From positions 1 to 45,710 of the forward strand of contig JBCBGC010000058.1 in the NCBI GenBank assembly GCA_038527215.1: a stretch of DNA of 45,710 nt. The letters are read 5' to 3'. Within the stretch, counting starts at the first letter, position 1, and the number at the start of each line of letters is the position of its first letter. The position numbers and the translations under genes were made by a program. Below the pieces are notes generated by a model, which searched no databases, was not told where the DNA came from, and saw only the letters and a program-made list of their open reading frames with translations. This DNA comes from JAWPMV01 sp038527215 (GTDB taxonomy: Bacteria > Bacteroidota > Bacteroidia > J057). Of the stretch, positions 1 to 12,800 are shown piece after piece.

Positions 1-1
1 A

Positions 2-9
2 CAAAAGTA
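2..9 (-). promoter_or_regulatory. Bacteroidota -7 element, minus strand
   Basis: On the minus strand this reads TACTTTTG, an exact match to the Bacteroidota -7 consensus TAnnTTTG. It would drive a minus-strand gene lying left of the window, divergent from the gene at 70. The neighbouring -33 element falls on or past the window edge and cannot be assessed. Confidence 0.3.
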
Positions 10-69
10 TAAAGTTATTGGGAGGTACTTGAGGCAGATGGCTAGTGTTTACATGCGATCAACATTTAT

Positions 70-780
70 ATGAGGCAAGCCATACTTTCGACTTTGCTAC
101 TATTAATGAGCCAACTGACTTGGGCTCAAGACATTGAGATAATATCCACCGAATTGCAAGGGGATAGCGTAATGGTCCGGTATACCCTAAGTGGGCCGGA
201 TTTAAGTCGTCCCTACAGGGTCAATTTGTTTGGGATCATGGGACAGGATACGGTGGCCCTTACCCGACTTTCAGGCAAAGTTGGGGACTCAGTGGCTATT
301 GGTACTCACGAGATACTTTGGGACGCCCTGGCAGAACTAGGTCGCTTCAATGGCCGCATTGCCTTCATGATCACCGCCCTTCCTAACTTTAAGTTTGAAA
401 ACCCTCGTAAAGGCAGCCGCTTCAAAAAAGGAGAACCTGTGAGCTTCACCTGGAACGGTGGAAACAGCCATTTGGATGATCTTGAGCTAGAACTGTATCA
501 ATATGATTCCCGGATTGATACCTTGGGCTCCATTTCCCAAGCCAATCAATTTACCTGGCAAATTCCTTCTTCCCTTAAGCCGGGGAATGGATATCGGATT
601 AAAATTATCGGAACGGATAAAACAGGCATTGATGGATTCAGCCAGGAGTTTGCGATAGCCCGCAACCTGCCGCTGAAGACCATATATGCAGCTTCCGGGA
701 TCCTGGTAGGGGGCGGAGCATTGCTCTTTTTACTCCTGAGGAAAAAACTACCTCCGCCAGAGCCTTTGCCAGTCAAATAA
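70..780 (+). CDS. Secreted Kre9/KNH-like Ig-domain protein with C-terminal membrane anchor
   Basis: A 236-residue protein with a cleavable signal peptide (residues 1-19, ending LTWAQ). Residues about 105-197 resemble the Kre9/KNH-like Ig fold (Ser-Thr-rich membrane family): a PRKGSRFKKGE start, a TWNGG strand, a LKPGNGYRIKI strand, and a closing GFSQEFAI strand. Residues about 205-222 form one hydrophobic segment followed by RKK and a Pro-rich tail, so the protein is probably held in a membrane with its Ig part outside the cytoplasm. It has no T9SS tail. It is the first of five co-directional genes and its stop lies 60 bp before the giant FG-GAP gene, so co-transcription and a shared surface role are plausible. 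No enzymatic motif is visible. The gene is well supported; the domain name is a family-level judgement from memory. Confidence 0.75.
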   Translation: MRQAILSTLLLLMSQLTWAQDIEIISTELQGDSVMVRYTLSGPDLSRPYRVNLFGIMGQDTVALTRLSGKVGDSVAIGTHEILWDALAELGRFNGRIAFMITALPNFKFENPRKGSRFKKGEPVSFTWNGGNSHLDDLELELYQYDSRIDTLGSISQANQFTWQIPSSLKPGNGYRIKIIGTDKTGIDGFSQEFAIARNLPLKTIYAASGILVGGGALLFLLLRKKLPPPEPLPVK

Positions 781-840
781 TACCTCCAACCCGCCATACA
801 CGCCTTACCAATTACCATCTCAACCACAATTCCTTCTCTT

Positions 841-3800
841 ATGCGCAATACCGTCACATCCCTTTGCTTATGGTTTGCTCATCGAGTTTTCACTACCAAC
901 AGGAATTTATTTCTGCTTTTGGGGCTGGCGGTGGTTCCGTTCAGCTTACAAGCTCAGATATTTACTGACCGGAGTACCCTGGATGCTGTGGTGGTATCCG
1001 GAGCGACCAATTCCACGGTGAAATTTGCTGACGTCGATAATGACGGAGACTACGATCTGCTGGTAGCCGGACAGGTAGGTCTGGTACCTACTGTCAAGAT
1101 TTACAATGTCAATGGTATTTCTCAAATCTATTCCGTCAATCCCAGTGTATTTGTGGGTCTGCAGTCTGTGACGGCAGATTTCGGAGATGTAAATGGGGAT
1201 GGCTTCATCGACCTGGTGATGGCTGGGATCAATGGGACCAATATTCAGGCCCTGTTATACTTCGGTGGGGCAGGGGGAAACTTCAACCTGCAGACAGCGC
1301 AAAATATCTCTGGAGCAGGAGTGATCAATGGAGACCTTGCCCTCGGAGATTACGATAATGATGGTGACCTGGATCTGGCCGTGATGGGAGATAATGGCAG
1401 TGTGGCCATCGCCAAGATTTTCAAATACGAAAACGGTTCTTTCGGAGAAGATGTACAGGCTTCGCAGTTATTAATTGGGGCTAAAAATGGAGACCTGGAC
1501 TGGGGGGATTATGACAATGATGGCTTTTTGGATCTGGTCATTGTGGGTACCAATACCTCTAATGTCCCTTCCACAAAAATCTATAACAACCTGGGGGGCG
1601 TGCAGTTCACGCCGGTTACCACGGCGAACAACCTTACCCAAGTAGAATTTGCCAGTGTGGCCTGGGGAGACTATGATAATGATGGAGACCTGGACTTACT
1701 GATGTCAGGTGAAACTACCCTGGGAAGGACTGCGCAAGTCATTGAAAACCAGGGGTCAGGGTCCTTTCAAGATGCTGCCGTAGGCCTTACAGATATAGAG
1801 AACGGGGACGCAGTCTGGGGAGATTTTAACCTGGATGGCTATCTGGATGTATTCCTTACTGGTGACAACGGTTCTGCGCTTACCAGTGAGTTGTATTTTA
1901 ACCAAACCAACGGAACCTTTGGCTCCGCGATTACCTCTCCTTTCTCGGGATTTGGCTTTGCGGCCACGGGAGGAGCCATCAGTGTAGGAGATTTTAGTGG
2001 GGATAACCGACTAGATATCGCCCTGGTCGGGGATGCTGGTTCCGGCATTGCCACCTTTAAGTTATTACGCAACGAAATCGGGGTCTTCAACACCACCTTA
2101 GCAGCACCAAATATCATTGGGTCTACCCAGGTAGGCTCGGCGATGAAACTGGAATGGACGCCTCCGGGAGGTACGGTTATCCCCCTAAATACCCTGGTTA
2201 CCTATAACCTCTTTATTGGTACCACTACCACCTTAGGAGATGTAGATCCTCCCTTAGCCTCGTTGACGACCGGCGATAGACATGTGGTGCGCATGGGGCA
2301 CATCCGCACCAATTCGATCACCATTAGCGGCTTAAATCCGGGCCAAACCTATTGGTGGGCGGTGCAGGCCATTGATGCGGATATGGAAGGCTCGCCCTTC
2401 TCTACCCAAGGCTCATTTATCCCTACGGCAATCGTAGGAGGTGGAGGTGATTTCTCAGATGAAACCAATAATCTCTGGGGGCTCAATATTTCCGCGCTCG
2501 ACGGTTTTGCCAATGGATATGTGGAGTGGGTAGATGTCAATCAGGATGGCTGGTTGGACCTCTTCTTAGGGGGAGAAACCACCACCACCCTTCAAAGCGG
2601 AAGTTTACAAGGAGACCTGCAACTATGGATCAATAACAATGGAACCAGCTTTCAAGCGGGACCAGTGGGCGGGATTCCCCGCCTGGACAATGCCCGTACG
2701 GCCTGGGGAGATATAGATAATGACGGAGACCTGGATCTTGCCGTTTGCGGGGATCCGGTGCTGGGCAGTTCGGCCATTACCTCCCGAACCAGTATTTGGG
2801 AAACGAATGTGAGCCAATTTGGAAGCATTTCCTTTACCCAAATGACGTCGGCGAGCAATGCCGTCGAAGATGTGCGAAATGGTAGCCTGGATTGGGGCGA
2901 CTACGACAATGATGGTGATTTGGATTTGCTGATTACGGGTTTTGCTTCAGATCCCGCGGTGAATACGGAAATCACCCGGATTTATAGAAATGACCTTGAC
3001 CCTTCCTCCCCGGCGGCCCCGTCTTTTACCGAGGCTGTGAACTTCTCTGTGGCCGTTCAGCAAGGAGAAGCCAAATTTGGAGACTATGATGGCGATGGGT
3101 ATCTGGATGTCGCGGTATCTGGCTCTACGATTTCAGGGAACGTATTTAAGGTTTATAAAAACCAGGGAGATGGCACCTTTTCGGAGCTGACTTCTACCCA
3201 GACCAACCAGATTTTTAAGGCTACCCGAAGTACCCTTGATTGGGGGGATGTCAACAATGATGGATTTCTGGACCTGGTATTGGGCGGAGACCTCGGAGCC
3301 AGTTTTGGTACGCAGGTTTATACTTATTTCTCTCTACCTCCCTTCTTTGAAGGCTTTATTGCCGCAAATTCTGGAGCCAATTCATTTGATAATGTAGCGG
3401 ATGGAGATGTGGAACTGGGAGATTATAATGACGATGGGTTGCTTGACCTGATTGTGGTGGGAAGCACCAATAATGCTTCTCCCAATCCCGCGGCCACGGC
3501 CAGCCTTTTTGTTAATACCGGCTCCAATGGAACCTTTGTCAAAGATCAGGTATCCTCTAATATTTTTGCGCAACTAGGTGCTTCCTCCGCTGCATGGGGC
3601 GATTATAACAAGGACGGAAAGTTGGACCTGGCTATCTCGGGTTTTACCAGCGGAACTCCCAACATGGTTACCAAGGTCTATGAAAATATAAATGCTGCGA
3701 CCAACAGTAGCCCTTCTGCCCCTGCCAATCTGGTGGTTACACCGGATGGGTTTGAAATGGATTTCAGCTGGGACCCCCCACTGGGACATGATCCCAATAC

Positions 3801-6800
3801 GGTAGACGGCCTTTCCTATAGTCTCTACATTGATGGTCCCAATACCCTGAGTAGTGTGGATATTAGATCCCCACACGCTGACCTAACCAACGGATTTAGG
3901 CGCGTGGCGCATCACGGAGAAATGTTTGGAGCTACCAGTTTTACCTTAAAAAATCTTGAGCCCGGTAACTATACATGGGGGGTACAAACCATAGATCAGG
4001 ATTTTGAGGGCTCTGGCTTTGCGACAGGCGGCAACTTCACCTATGTCGATCCCACCTATGTATCCCCTCCCGATGTGTTTCCCAATGGAAAACCCTTCAA
4101 GGGACTAAAAAACGCAGCGGTAGCCTGGGGAGACTACTCGGGTGATGGCAAAATTGATATTGCAGTGTCAGGACTTAATGAAGCTGGCGTGCCAACTACG
4201 GCCCTTTTTCTCCATACCAGTGCGACAGAAGCCTATGTAGAGGATGGGAACTTTAGTAACCAATTGGATGATGTGTATGAAGGGAGCCTGGATTTTGGGG
4301 ATGTGGACAGGGATGGAGACCTGGACCTCCTGCTGACCGGTAGAACCAGTACCAGTCCTAGTGCGGCACCCGTTACGAAAATCTACCTGAACAATGGCAA
4401 TGGATTTACCAATGGGGCTGGCAGTGTCATCAACCTTACAGGGGTTTATAGAGGAGATGCCAAGTTGGTTGACTTTGATCATGATGGTGACTTAGATGTG
4501 GCCTATTTCGGGCTGAACTCCGTGGGAGGAGACATTTTCGTCATGGAGAAATATGATGCGGTAGCGGGAACCTTTTCCCTCTTTGGCGTCCTCCCATCAG
4601 GCTTGGCTTCCGGTATCTCAGATGGGGAAATGGACTGGGGCGATTACAATAATGATGGATATCAGGATTTACTGATTAGCGGAACGGTCAACAACAATGA
4701 GTTTTCGCGATTGTATAGAAACCAGGGCGACGGCTTGTTTGATCAGGTCTCAGTAGCGGGTCTGGACGATTACGAATCTTCCACGCTGGCCTGGGCCGAC
4801 TTCAACGCCGATGGCTTTCTGGATTTTGCGGTTTCTGGCTCTACGGGTCCGAACCAATTTAAAGCTAAGATCCTGCGGAATAATCAGGCAGGCGGATTTG
4901 TAGATTTAAACCTTACTATGACGCCCATTACAGAGGGTCAACTCGCCTGGGCAGATTATAATAATGATGGGCATAAAGACTTGCTAATGGTGGGCTCTGA
5001 TGGGGCCAATCGCGAAGTAGGGCTTTATACCTATCTCCCGAACTTCAATACCTTTCTGAAGGAGAGTTTAGCTACGCAGGGCTTACCGGCGGTAGATGAG
5101 GGAGCAGCCCTGGCCTGGGGAGATTACGATCGGGATGGAAAAATCGATATGGCTATCCTGGGAGAAGCCGACACGGGTCGTGTATTCTCCATCATTCAGA
5201 ATATTGATCCCAACCCATCTACGGCTCCTTTGGCTCCGACGGGTCTGAGTTATGCGATAGACGGCTATGAGGTGCTATTGCAGTGGAAAAGTCCCCTCGG
5301 TGATCCTGATTCAATGGGCTATTCCTACAACATTGTGGCAGGATATACTTCTGGAGGCACCAACATTGATCCGCCCGAAGCCATCACATCCACAGGTAGA
5401 CGTCAGGTAGCGAAGCGCGGCTTTACCAATGACTCAACCACCTATCGATTGTCAGGCCTCAATGATGGGACCATCTTTTGGCGGGTGCAGGCCATCAACG
5501 CAGATTTTGAAGGTTCACCTTTTTCTTCAGAGTTCAGCTTCCCATTCGAAAACCCGGCCTTCCTGGACGGTCGGGATAAGTTTTTCTCCTCCTTTACCGG
5601 AGGCCTCCAGAATGGTGATTTGGCCTTTGGAGACTATGACAATGATGGCGATCCTGACCTGCTGATTAGTGGCGATAATGGGACGAATGCTTTTACCCGT
5701 ATTCTCACCCTGGGTACCAATGGATATAGCTCTCCGGGCCTCACCCTGTCTGGATCTGATCTATCCGATGCAGATGTGTACTGGATTGATGTAGATGGAG
5801 ATAATGATCTTGACGCCATGGTTACGGGGATTAGGAGCAATAATACCCGCGCAGCCACCATTTACCTCAATAATAACGGCAACTTTTCTTCCTCTATCAA
5901 TCCGTTTACTGGGGTGAATAACGGCAGCATCGACTGGGCCGATTTCGATAATGATGGTGACGCGGACCTACTGCTGACCGGAGATACCGGAAACGGCTTG
6001 ATTACCAGAGTTTATCTGAATGAAGGAGGGAACACCTTTACCCAGGCTGGATTAAACCTACCCGGCGTGAAAAATGGCACCGCCCGATGGGTTGATTTCA
6101 ACCGAGATGGCTTCTTTGATATTTTCCTCACAGGAGAAACCACTGCTTCCTCTATAGCCAATCTTTACCGGAATAACGGAAATGGAACCATCACCTTTGC
6201 CACTTCGGTCCCTGGATTAAAAGATGCCAGTGCCGACTTTGGCGATTTTAACAATGATGGCTTCCCTGATCTGGCTATTTCTGGTCAGTCATCCTCCCAG
6301 ATTCTTACCCGGATCTATCCCAATGTGGCAGGCCTGGGATTTGGCACTTTTATTCCGCTTACCGGCTTGCTGGATGGGGATGTGATATGGGGAGATTATG
6401 ACAATGACGGCAATCAGGACCTGATGACGGCTGGTTATACTGGTACAGAAGCGCTCAGCCAGCTTTACCGCAATGACGGCGCCGGAGGTTTTGAAACCAA
6501 AACCATTGCTTCCTTACCCTTTGTGGATGCACGTGGCAGTAGCCTGGCCTGGGGAGATCCTGATGGAAACGGGAAATTGGATTTGGCCATCCTGGGACAA
6601 GTGAATGGCCAGCCAGGCTTTGGTTTTTACTACAATGTAACTACAGCTGCTGACGCAACTCCGTCAACCCCAGGCGTGCCTACCGCAACTTTTTCCGGGG
6701 ATACCATTACCATTAGTTGGAATCCGCCCACGGATGCTGCTGCTGGGGGCTACTCCTATAACCTGATGGTCGGAACAGCTTCCAACGGAACGGACGTCGC

Positions 6801-9800
6801 CTCTCCGATGGCTGATCTGAATAATGGCTACCGCAAAGTGGTGTACAATGGAAATGTAGGCTATCGCACGGTTAAGCAACTGATTGGCCTGCCCTCAGAT
6901 ACGTACCATTTTAAGGTCCAGGCAGTAAACCAGGATTTTCAAGGCTCTGGCTTTGCCAGTGGGATTCCTTTGGCCTATGCTGCTCCAAACCTGGTGCAGT
7001 CCAACTTATTCGCATTTGATGGAAACGCCCCACAGGGATTTTCTGATGCTTCTCTCACCTGGGGGGATTATGACAATGACGGCGACCTGGACTTCTTTGT
7101 CATGGGAAAACTGGAGACAGAAGCTCCCGCAGCTCGCCTTTATCGAAATAATAATGGCGTCTTTGCTTACGATTCCGTTCGATCCATTCCCCTACAAAAC
7201 GTATGGAATGGGGACGCCTCTTTTGGCGATTTTAACGAAGATGGATGGTTGGATTTAGCTATTTGTGGACAACCTAACCTTTCCAATAGCTATCAAACCA
7301 GGATTTATACCAACACAGGTTTCGGTAATTTTGCTGTCAATGGCGCGGCTTCCGACTCCATAACCAATGTGCTTGGAGGCGACCTTGATTGGGGAGACTA
7401 TGACCAGGATGGTGATCTGGACCTGATTGTGATTGGCCAGCTATCCAACGGCAACAGTGCTACCCGGATATATGAAAACCAGGAAGGAACCTTCGTCTAT
7501 GATCCCGTCTCGGAAAGCCTGACTGGCGTCAGAAATGGAGAAGTTGCCTGGGGAGACTTTAATGCTGATGGCTTTCTGGATATTGCCTTGGCTGGTCTAA
7601 ATGGCAGTAGCCCTATTACCAGAATTTATCGCAGCAATGGACTCCGGGGTGGGTTCACTGATATGGGTTCAAGCGCTCCGATTCCGGGCCTTAACCACGC
7701 TACCTTAGCCTGGGCAGATATTGATGGAGATCAGGATTTGGATTTGGCTGTAGGAGGAGATCGCACCGCATCTTCTTTCCAGCCTTATACGGCGGTTTGG
7801 CGCTATGATGCTCCCGCTGGATCATTCTCTTTGCAATCAACTTCAGTGCCTCAAATTAGAGAAGGGGCTGTCAGGTGGGCAGATGTGAACGATGATAGCT
7901 ATCCAGATCTCTTTATTACCGGAAAAAACGGACCTCAACAGGGAGATCGCATGAGTGCTTTTTACCTAAACAACGGGAGTAATCCCTATAACCCGGTGCT
8001 GGATAAAGCTACTTCTGAACATTTAACCGACATCAATACAGGGTCCACGGGAGAATTTGGCGACTATGATCAAGATGGGAAAATAGACCTGTTGATCGTG
8101 GGGCAGGCCAATGATGCCTTCCCAAGACGATTCACCGGACTATATCGAAATGTAAATCCAGCTTCCAATCTTACTCCGCCCGTACCTACCATCGTAAATA
8201 GTAGCCAAAGTGCGGATTCCGTGGTGCTGGAATGGAATGTGGCTTCCTATGCAGGGGTGGAAAAAAGCCTGGCCTACAATTTATACCTGTTCAATACCAC
8301 CACCGGACAGGATGCAGGTGCCGTGATGGCTGAACTGCCCAGCGGCAGCCGGAAAGTGGTCGCCAGAGGCCTTGCCAGCACCCAACAAAAATATGTTTTA
8401 AGAGGCTTGCAAGCTGGAAAGTATTATTGGAGTGTGCAGGCGATAGAACAGGATTTCGAAGGGGGGACCTTTGCCCCCAGAGATTCCTTTATATATGATC
8501 CTCCCATCTTTGTAGATGTCAATTCGATTGTATTTGACCAAACGCCTCCTGGTCTGACTGAATCGGCAGTTTATTGGGTTGACTATGACCAGGACCAGGA
8601 CCTTGATATCGCCCTGGCTGGGGATAATGGTAGTGCGGGTTTGACCGCGGTTTACGAAAATGTGGATGGCACCTATTTTGTCCGGGATGCTGCTAATTCA
8701 AACACCCTGGAGAATGTAAGAGGGGCCAGCATGAGTTGGGAAGATATCAACCTGGATGGATTCCCGGATGTGGTCATCGCCGGAAATAATGGCAACCCCT
8801 TTATTCGGGTTTACCTGAATGATGGGAATGGAAACCTCAGCTTTTCTGCCGAGGCCCAGGCCCTTTCGCAAAATCTCGCGGCGGTTGAAAAGGGGAGTCT
8901 TGACTTCGCCGATTTTGATAATGATGGAGACCCAGACTTATTGGTCAGTGGACAGAGCCTGAATGGTTCTTTTGCTGAGGTATACAAAAATGACCGAGGG
9001 CAGGCCCTGATTCCGCTAGCCCTTAATTTAAGTATAGGCGGGGAAGGCAAATGGGCAGACTATGACCGGGATGGGCTGATGGACTTTGTGCTATCAGGTA
9101 CCGATAGCGGTACGCCCAAGACCTCTCTCTTCCATAACGAAGGGGATGACACCTTCGCCCAGATTGACGCGGCCCAAAGCCAGCTACCAGACCTGACTTC
9201 GGCCCGTCTGGATTGGGGAGACGCTGATAATGACGGATTTCTGGATTTGGCCCTTTCCGGGCTCAATACTGGCGGCAACCCTGAAGCGGCAGTGTACCTG
9301 AACGATGGGACGGGGGTATTTTCCTCTAGCTTTACCTTTACGGATGCGGCTCGTGGGGATATTGCCTTTGGCGATTACAACGATGACCATTTAATGGACG
9401 TGGTCCTGACAGGTGAGGATAATGGCTCCCGGATAGTAAGGGTGGAAAAAAATACCGGAAACGGAACCTTCTCAACGGATGCCAAAGCCACCAATAACTT
9501 AGCAGCCACCAGTGATTTTGGGGCCATAGCCTGGGGTGATTATAATGGGGACCAAAAATTAGATCTTCTGGTTTCAGGTGAAACTTCCGGGGCCATTTCT
9601 TCCGTCTTTACGGTGTACAGAAATGATGATCTAAATCCCAATAATACCATTGAGGCTCCGTCGGATCTTACGGCGGAAATCGTGGCAGCGGACGTTAAAT
9701 TGAGCTGGAATGCACCTACAAATGTAGCGCAGCCTTTCTTGGGCGGCCTAACCTATAATTTGGTGATTGGAACCATGGAAGGGGAGGGCAATACCAAGCC

Positions 9801-12800
9801 TGCGCTAGCCCAAACCCTGGGCCCGAAAAGCGGCTTAAGAGAGGTGGCTCGCCTGGGTAACATTGGCCAGGTCAGGAGTTGGATCCTGGATGGGGACAGC
9901 CTCCGAAAAGGCGAAACCTACTTCTGGGGCGTCCAGGCTATTGGGGTTGACTTTGAAGGTTCTCCTTTCAACCTTACTGGTAAATTCACCTTTAACCCGC
10001 CAGCCTTTGAAGATGTAACCGGCCTGGTGTTTCCTGGTGGAGTCCCACTGGGGATTGATGAAAGTGTGATCATTCTGGGAGACTATGATGATGATGGAGA
10101 TCTGGATATATTCTCAGCGGGGCAGGTTTCCGATGTGGCTGGATCTTCGAGTTTTTTCCTCAACCAAAGCAATAGCACCAATGCGGGCCGCTTTGATGCT
10201 GATGTCCCTAATACCAATGCTGTCCTCCCTTTACGGAACGCAGCGGCTGATTGGGGAGATTATGATGGAGATGGCGACCTGGACTTGGTCGTTAGTGGGT
10301 TGACGGATGATGATCTGGTGATTACTCGGGTTTACAATAACCAGGATGCCACTTTCGTCTGGGATGAGGAAGCTTCCGGGGATTTAAGACAAGTCCAGTT
10401 AGGTAGCTTAAAGTGGGGAGATTATAACAATGATGGTGATCTGGACCTGCTGCTGACGGGAGAAGACGCTGCTGCTACGCTCTGGACAGTGCTATATGAC
10501 AACGAAGATGGGCGATTCACGCCTTTGGTTCTGCCCGTGATCTCAGGTTCCCTACAAGAGGAAGAATTTGAAGGGGTAAAAAGAGGAACCGCTATTTGGG
10601 GGGATTATGATGCCGATGGCTTCCTGGATATTGCCGTAACCGGACTCGCTTCCACGGGCTCTTATACCCGGATCTTTTCTAACCTGGGATCTAATCGTTT
10701 CCGCGAAAAAGTAAATTTCAATCTTTCTCAACTCCAAAACTCTGATGCGGATTTTGGGGACTTCGACAATGATGGAGACCTTGACTTGCTGATTTCCGGG
10801 GACAATTCTACCCAGACCACCTTCCGGCCCCTGACGGTCAGCTATATTTATGATCGAGCCAATGATAATTTTGTTGAAAACGCTGTGGCCGCCTTTGAGC
10901 ATGTAACGGAAGGCAACGTCCGTTGGGGAGATTTCAATGACGATGGTCAGCCGGATGTGCTGATCAGTGGCAAGTCGGATGAAACCCCCGAAATCGTGCG
11001 GACCACGCGTCTTTATCGAAATGAAGGGGATAGTACCTTTAGTGAGGACCTTTTCTCTTCCGCCATTCTGGAGGATGTGAACCTGGGCTCCAGCAGCTGG
11101 GGGGACTTCAATGGCAATGGAAAACTGGATGTATTCCTTACCGGAAGAGATACGGCTGAAAACAGGGTGTTTGCGGTGTATAGAAACATTGATACCACCC
11201 AAAATAAAACCCCTGGCGTACCGACTGATTTGGATGAAGCGATAGATGGCGCCGGTATGCGCTTAAGCTGGGATCCTCCGTTGAATCACCCGCAGGATCT
11301 GGAACTAGGTCTGGCATACAATGTTTATGTGAGAAAAGTGGGGCAGCCGGACTTTGAGCTTTCCCCTCAATCAGATATCAATGATGGATATCGTAAAATC
11401 GTGCAGCTTGGAAACGCTCAGGGAGGCACTTCCTGGACGATCTATGGGCTTGAGGATGGGCAGTATGAATGGAGTGTACAGGCCACCGACCAGGATTTTG
11501 AAGGGTCCATTTTCGCCAATCCCAGAACCTTCGACTATGTAACGCCGGTTCCTGATATCATCGAAACCTTTTTCCCGGAAAGATGGACCCTGGGCGGTAA
11601 TAATGTGGAATCCTACATTCGGATCCGTGATACATCCCTGGTGGCCCAAACTACCGTCAGGTACAGAGCTATCTCTGATTCTGTATGGCAAACCTCAAGC
11701 AGTTTGCCCCTGGCGGTCGATACCTTTAGCTATTTCCTTGGAGAAGGGGAAATGCGTTATATCGGGTTGGAATACTTCTATGAAGTGGAAGGAAAATTCG
11801 GCTTCGATATCCGCTCGGATACGGGTCGTACCTTTATTTACCATCCTGATGGGCTGATTTTTGGTAGCCTTAAATTTGGTAAGACTGAGCAAGATTATAA
11901 CCTGCTTGCCTTCCCGCTCAGACTAGAAAATACGGCCATTTCTGATCTGGTGGAGGATGATTTTGGCACCTATAATCCTTACCAATGGCGTTTTTGGCAC
12001 TATGATAACGGCGCATTGTCAGAATATACCGAAGGTTTGACCAGTGTAGAAGATGGAAAGGGATATTGGTTAATCACCAAAAAGCAGAACAGCTTCCGGA
12101 CCAGTCCAGGCACCACGGTGGAAGTATGGGCAGATCGTCCCTACAAGATTTCGCTCAAGCAAGGATACAACCAGGTAGGAAACCCTTATGACTTCAACGT
12201 CGCCTGGGAAGATATCCTGCGCCATAACCTGAGAAGAGATACGGCCTTTGATCAGAAGGTTGACCCCATGTTTACCTATGACCGGGCCTACCAGAATACC
12301 CCGTCTATCCCAAAACGGGAAGGGGCATTTTTCTTTGCCGCGGAAGCCGTGGAAATGGAAATTCCTGTATTTTTCAATGATCAGGTAAATCGTACCGCAG
12401 CTTACCGGCCGAGCCTGCAGGCAGAGGGAGATATATCTTCCCCGCATTGGCGCCTGCCGATCTGGCTGGAAAGTGGAAATACGGCCTTCCAAATTGGGGG
12501 GATCGGTATGGATGAAAATGCCTCGCCAGGCAAAGACCCCTTTGATCGTATCCTGCCGCCTCGTCTCAGTCAATATCTGGACATGCATGTGTACCATGAG
12601 GAGTTTTTTGCTCCGCATTTCAGTTGGGATGTGGTGCCCGCTGCCAAATTCCATGTATGGGAGGTCATGGTAGAAACAAACCTGCCTTCGGAGGAAATCA
12701 TGCTGCGTTGGGATCCCTCCTTTTTCGATTTGAGTGGGATGAAACTCTACTTATTAGATGTTGAGCACCAGCAACTATTGGACATGAGTGAGCAGGGGCA

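Noticed and set aside
10552..11202. 216-codon minus-strand frame
   Set aside because: It is antisense to FG-GAP blades and an FnIII domain of the propeller gene and shows no protein-like features of its own.
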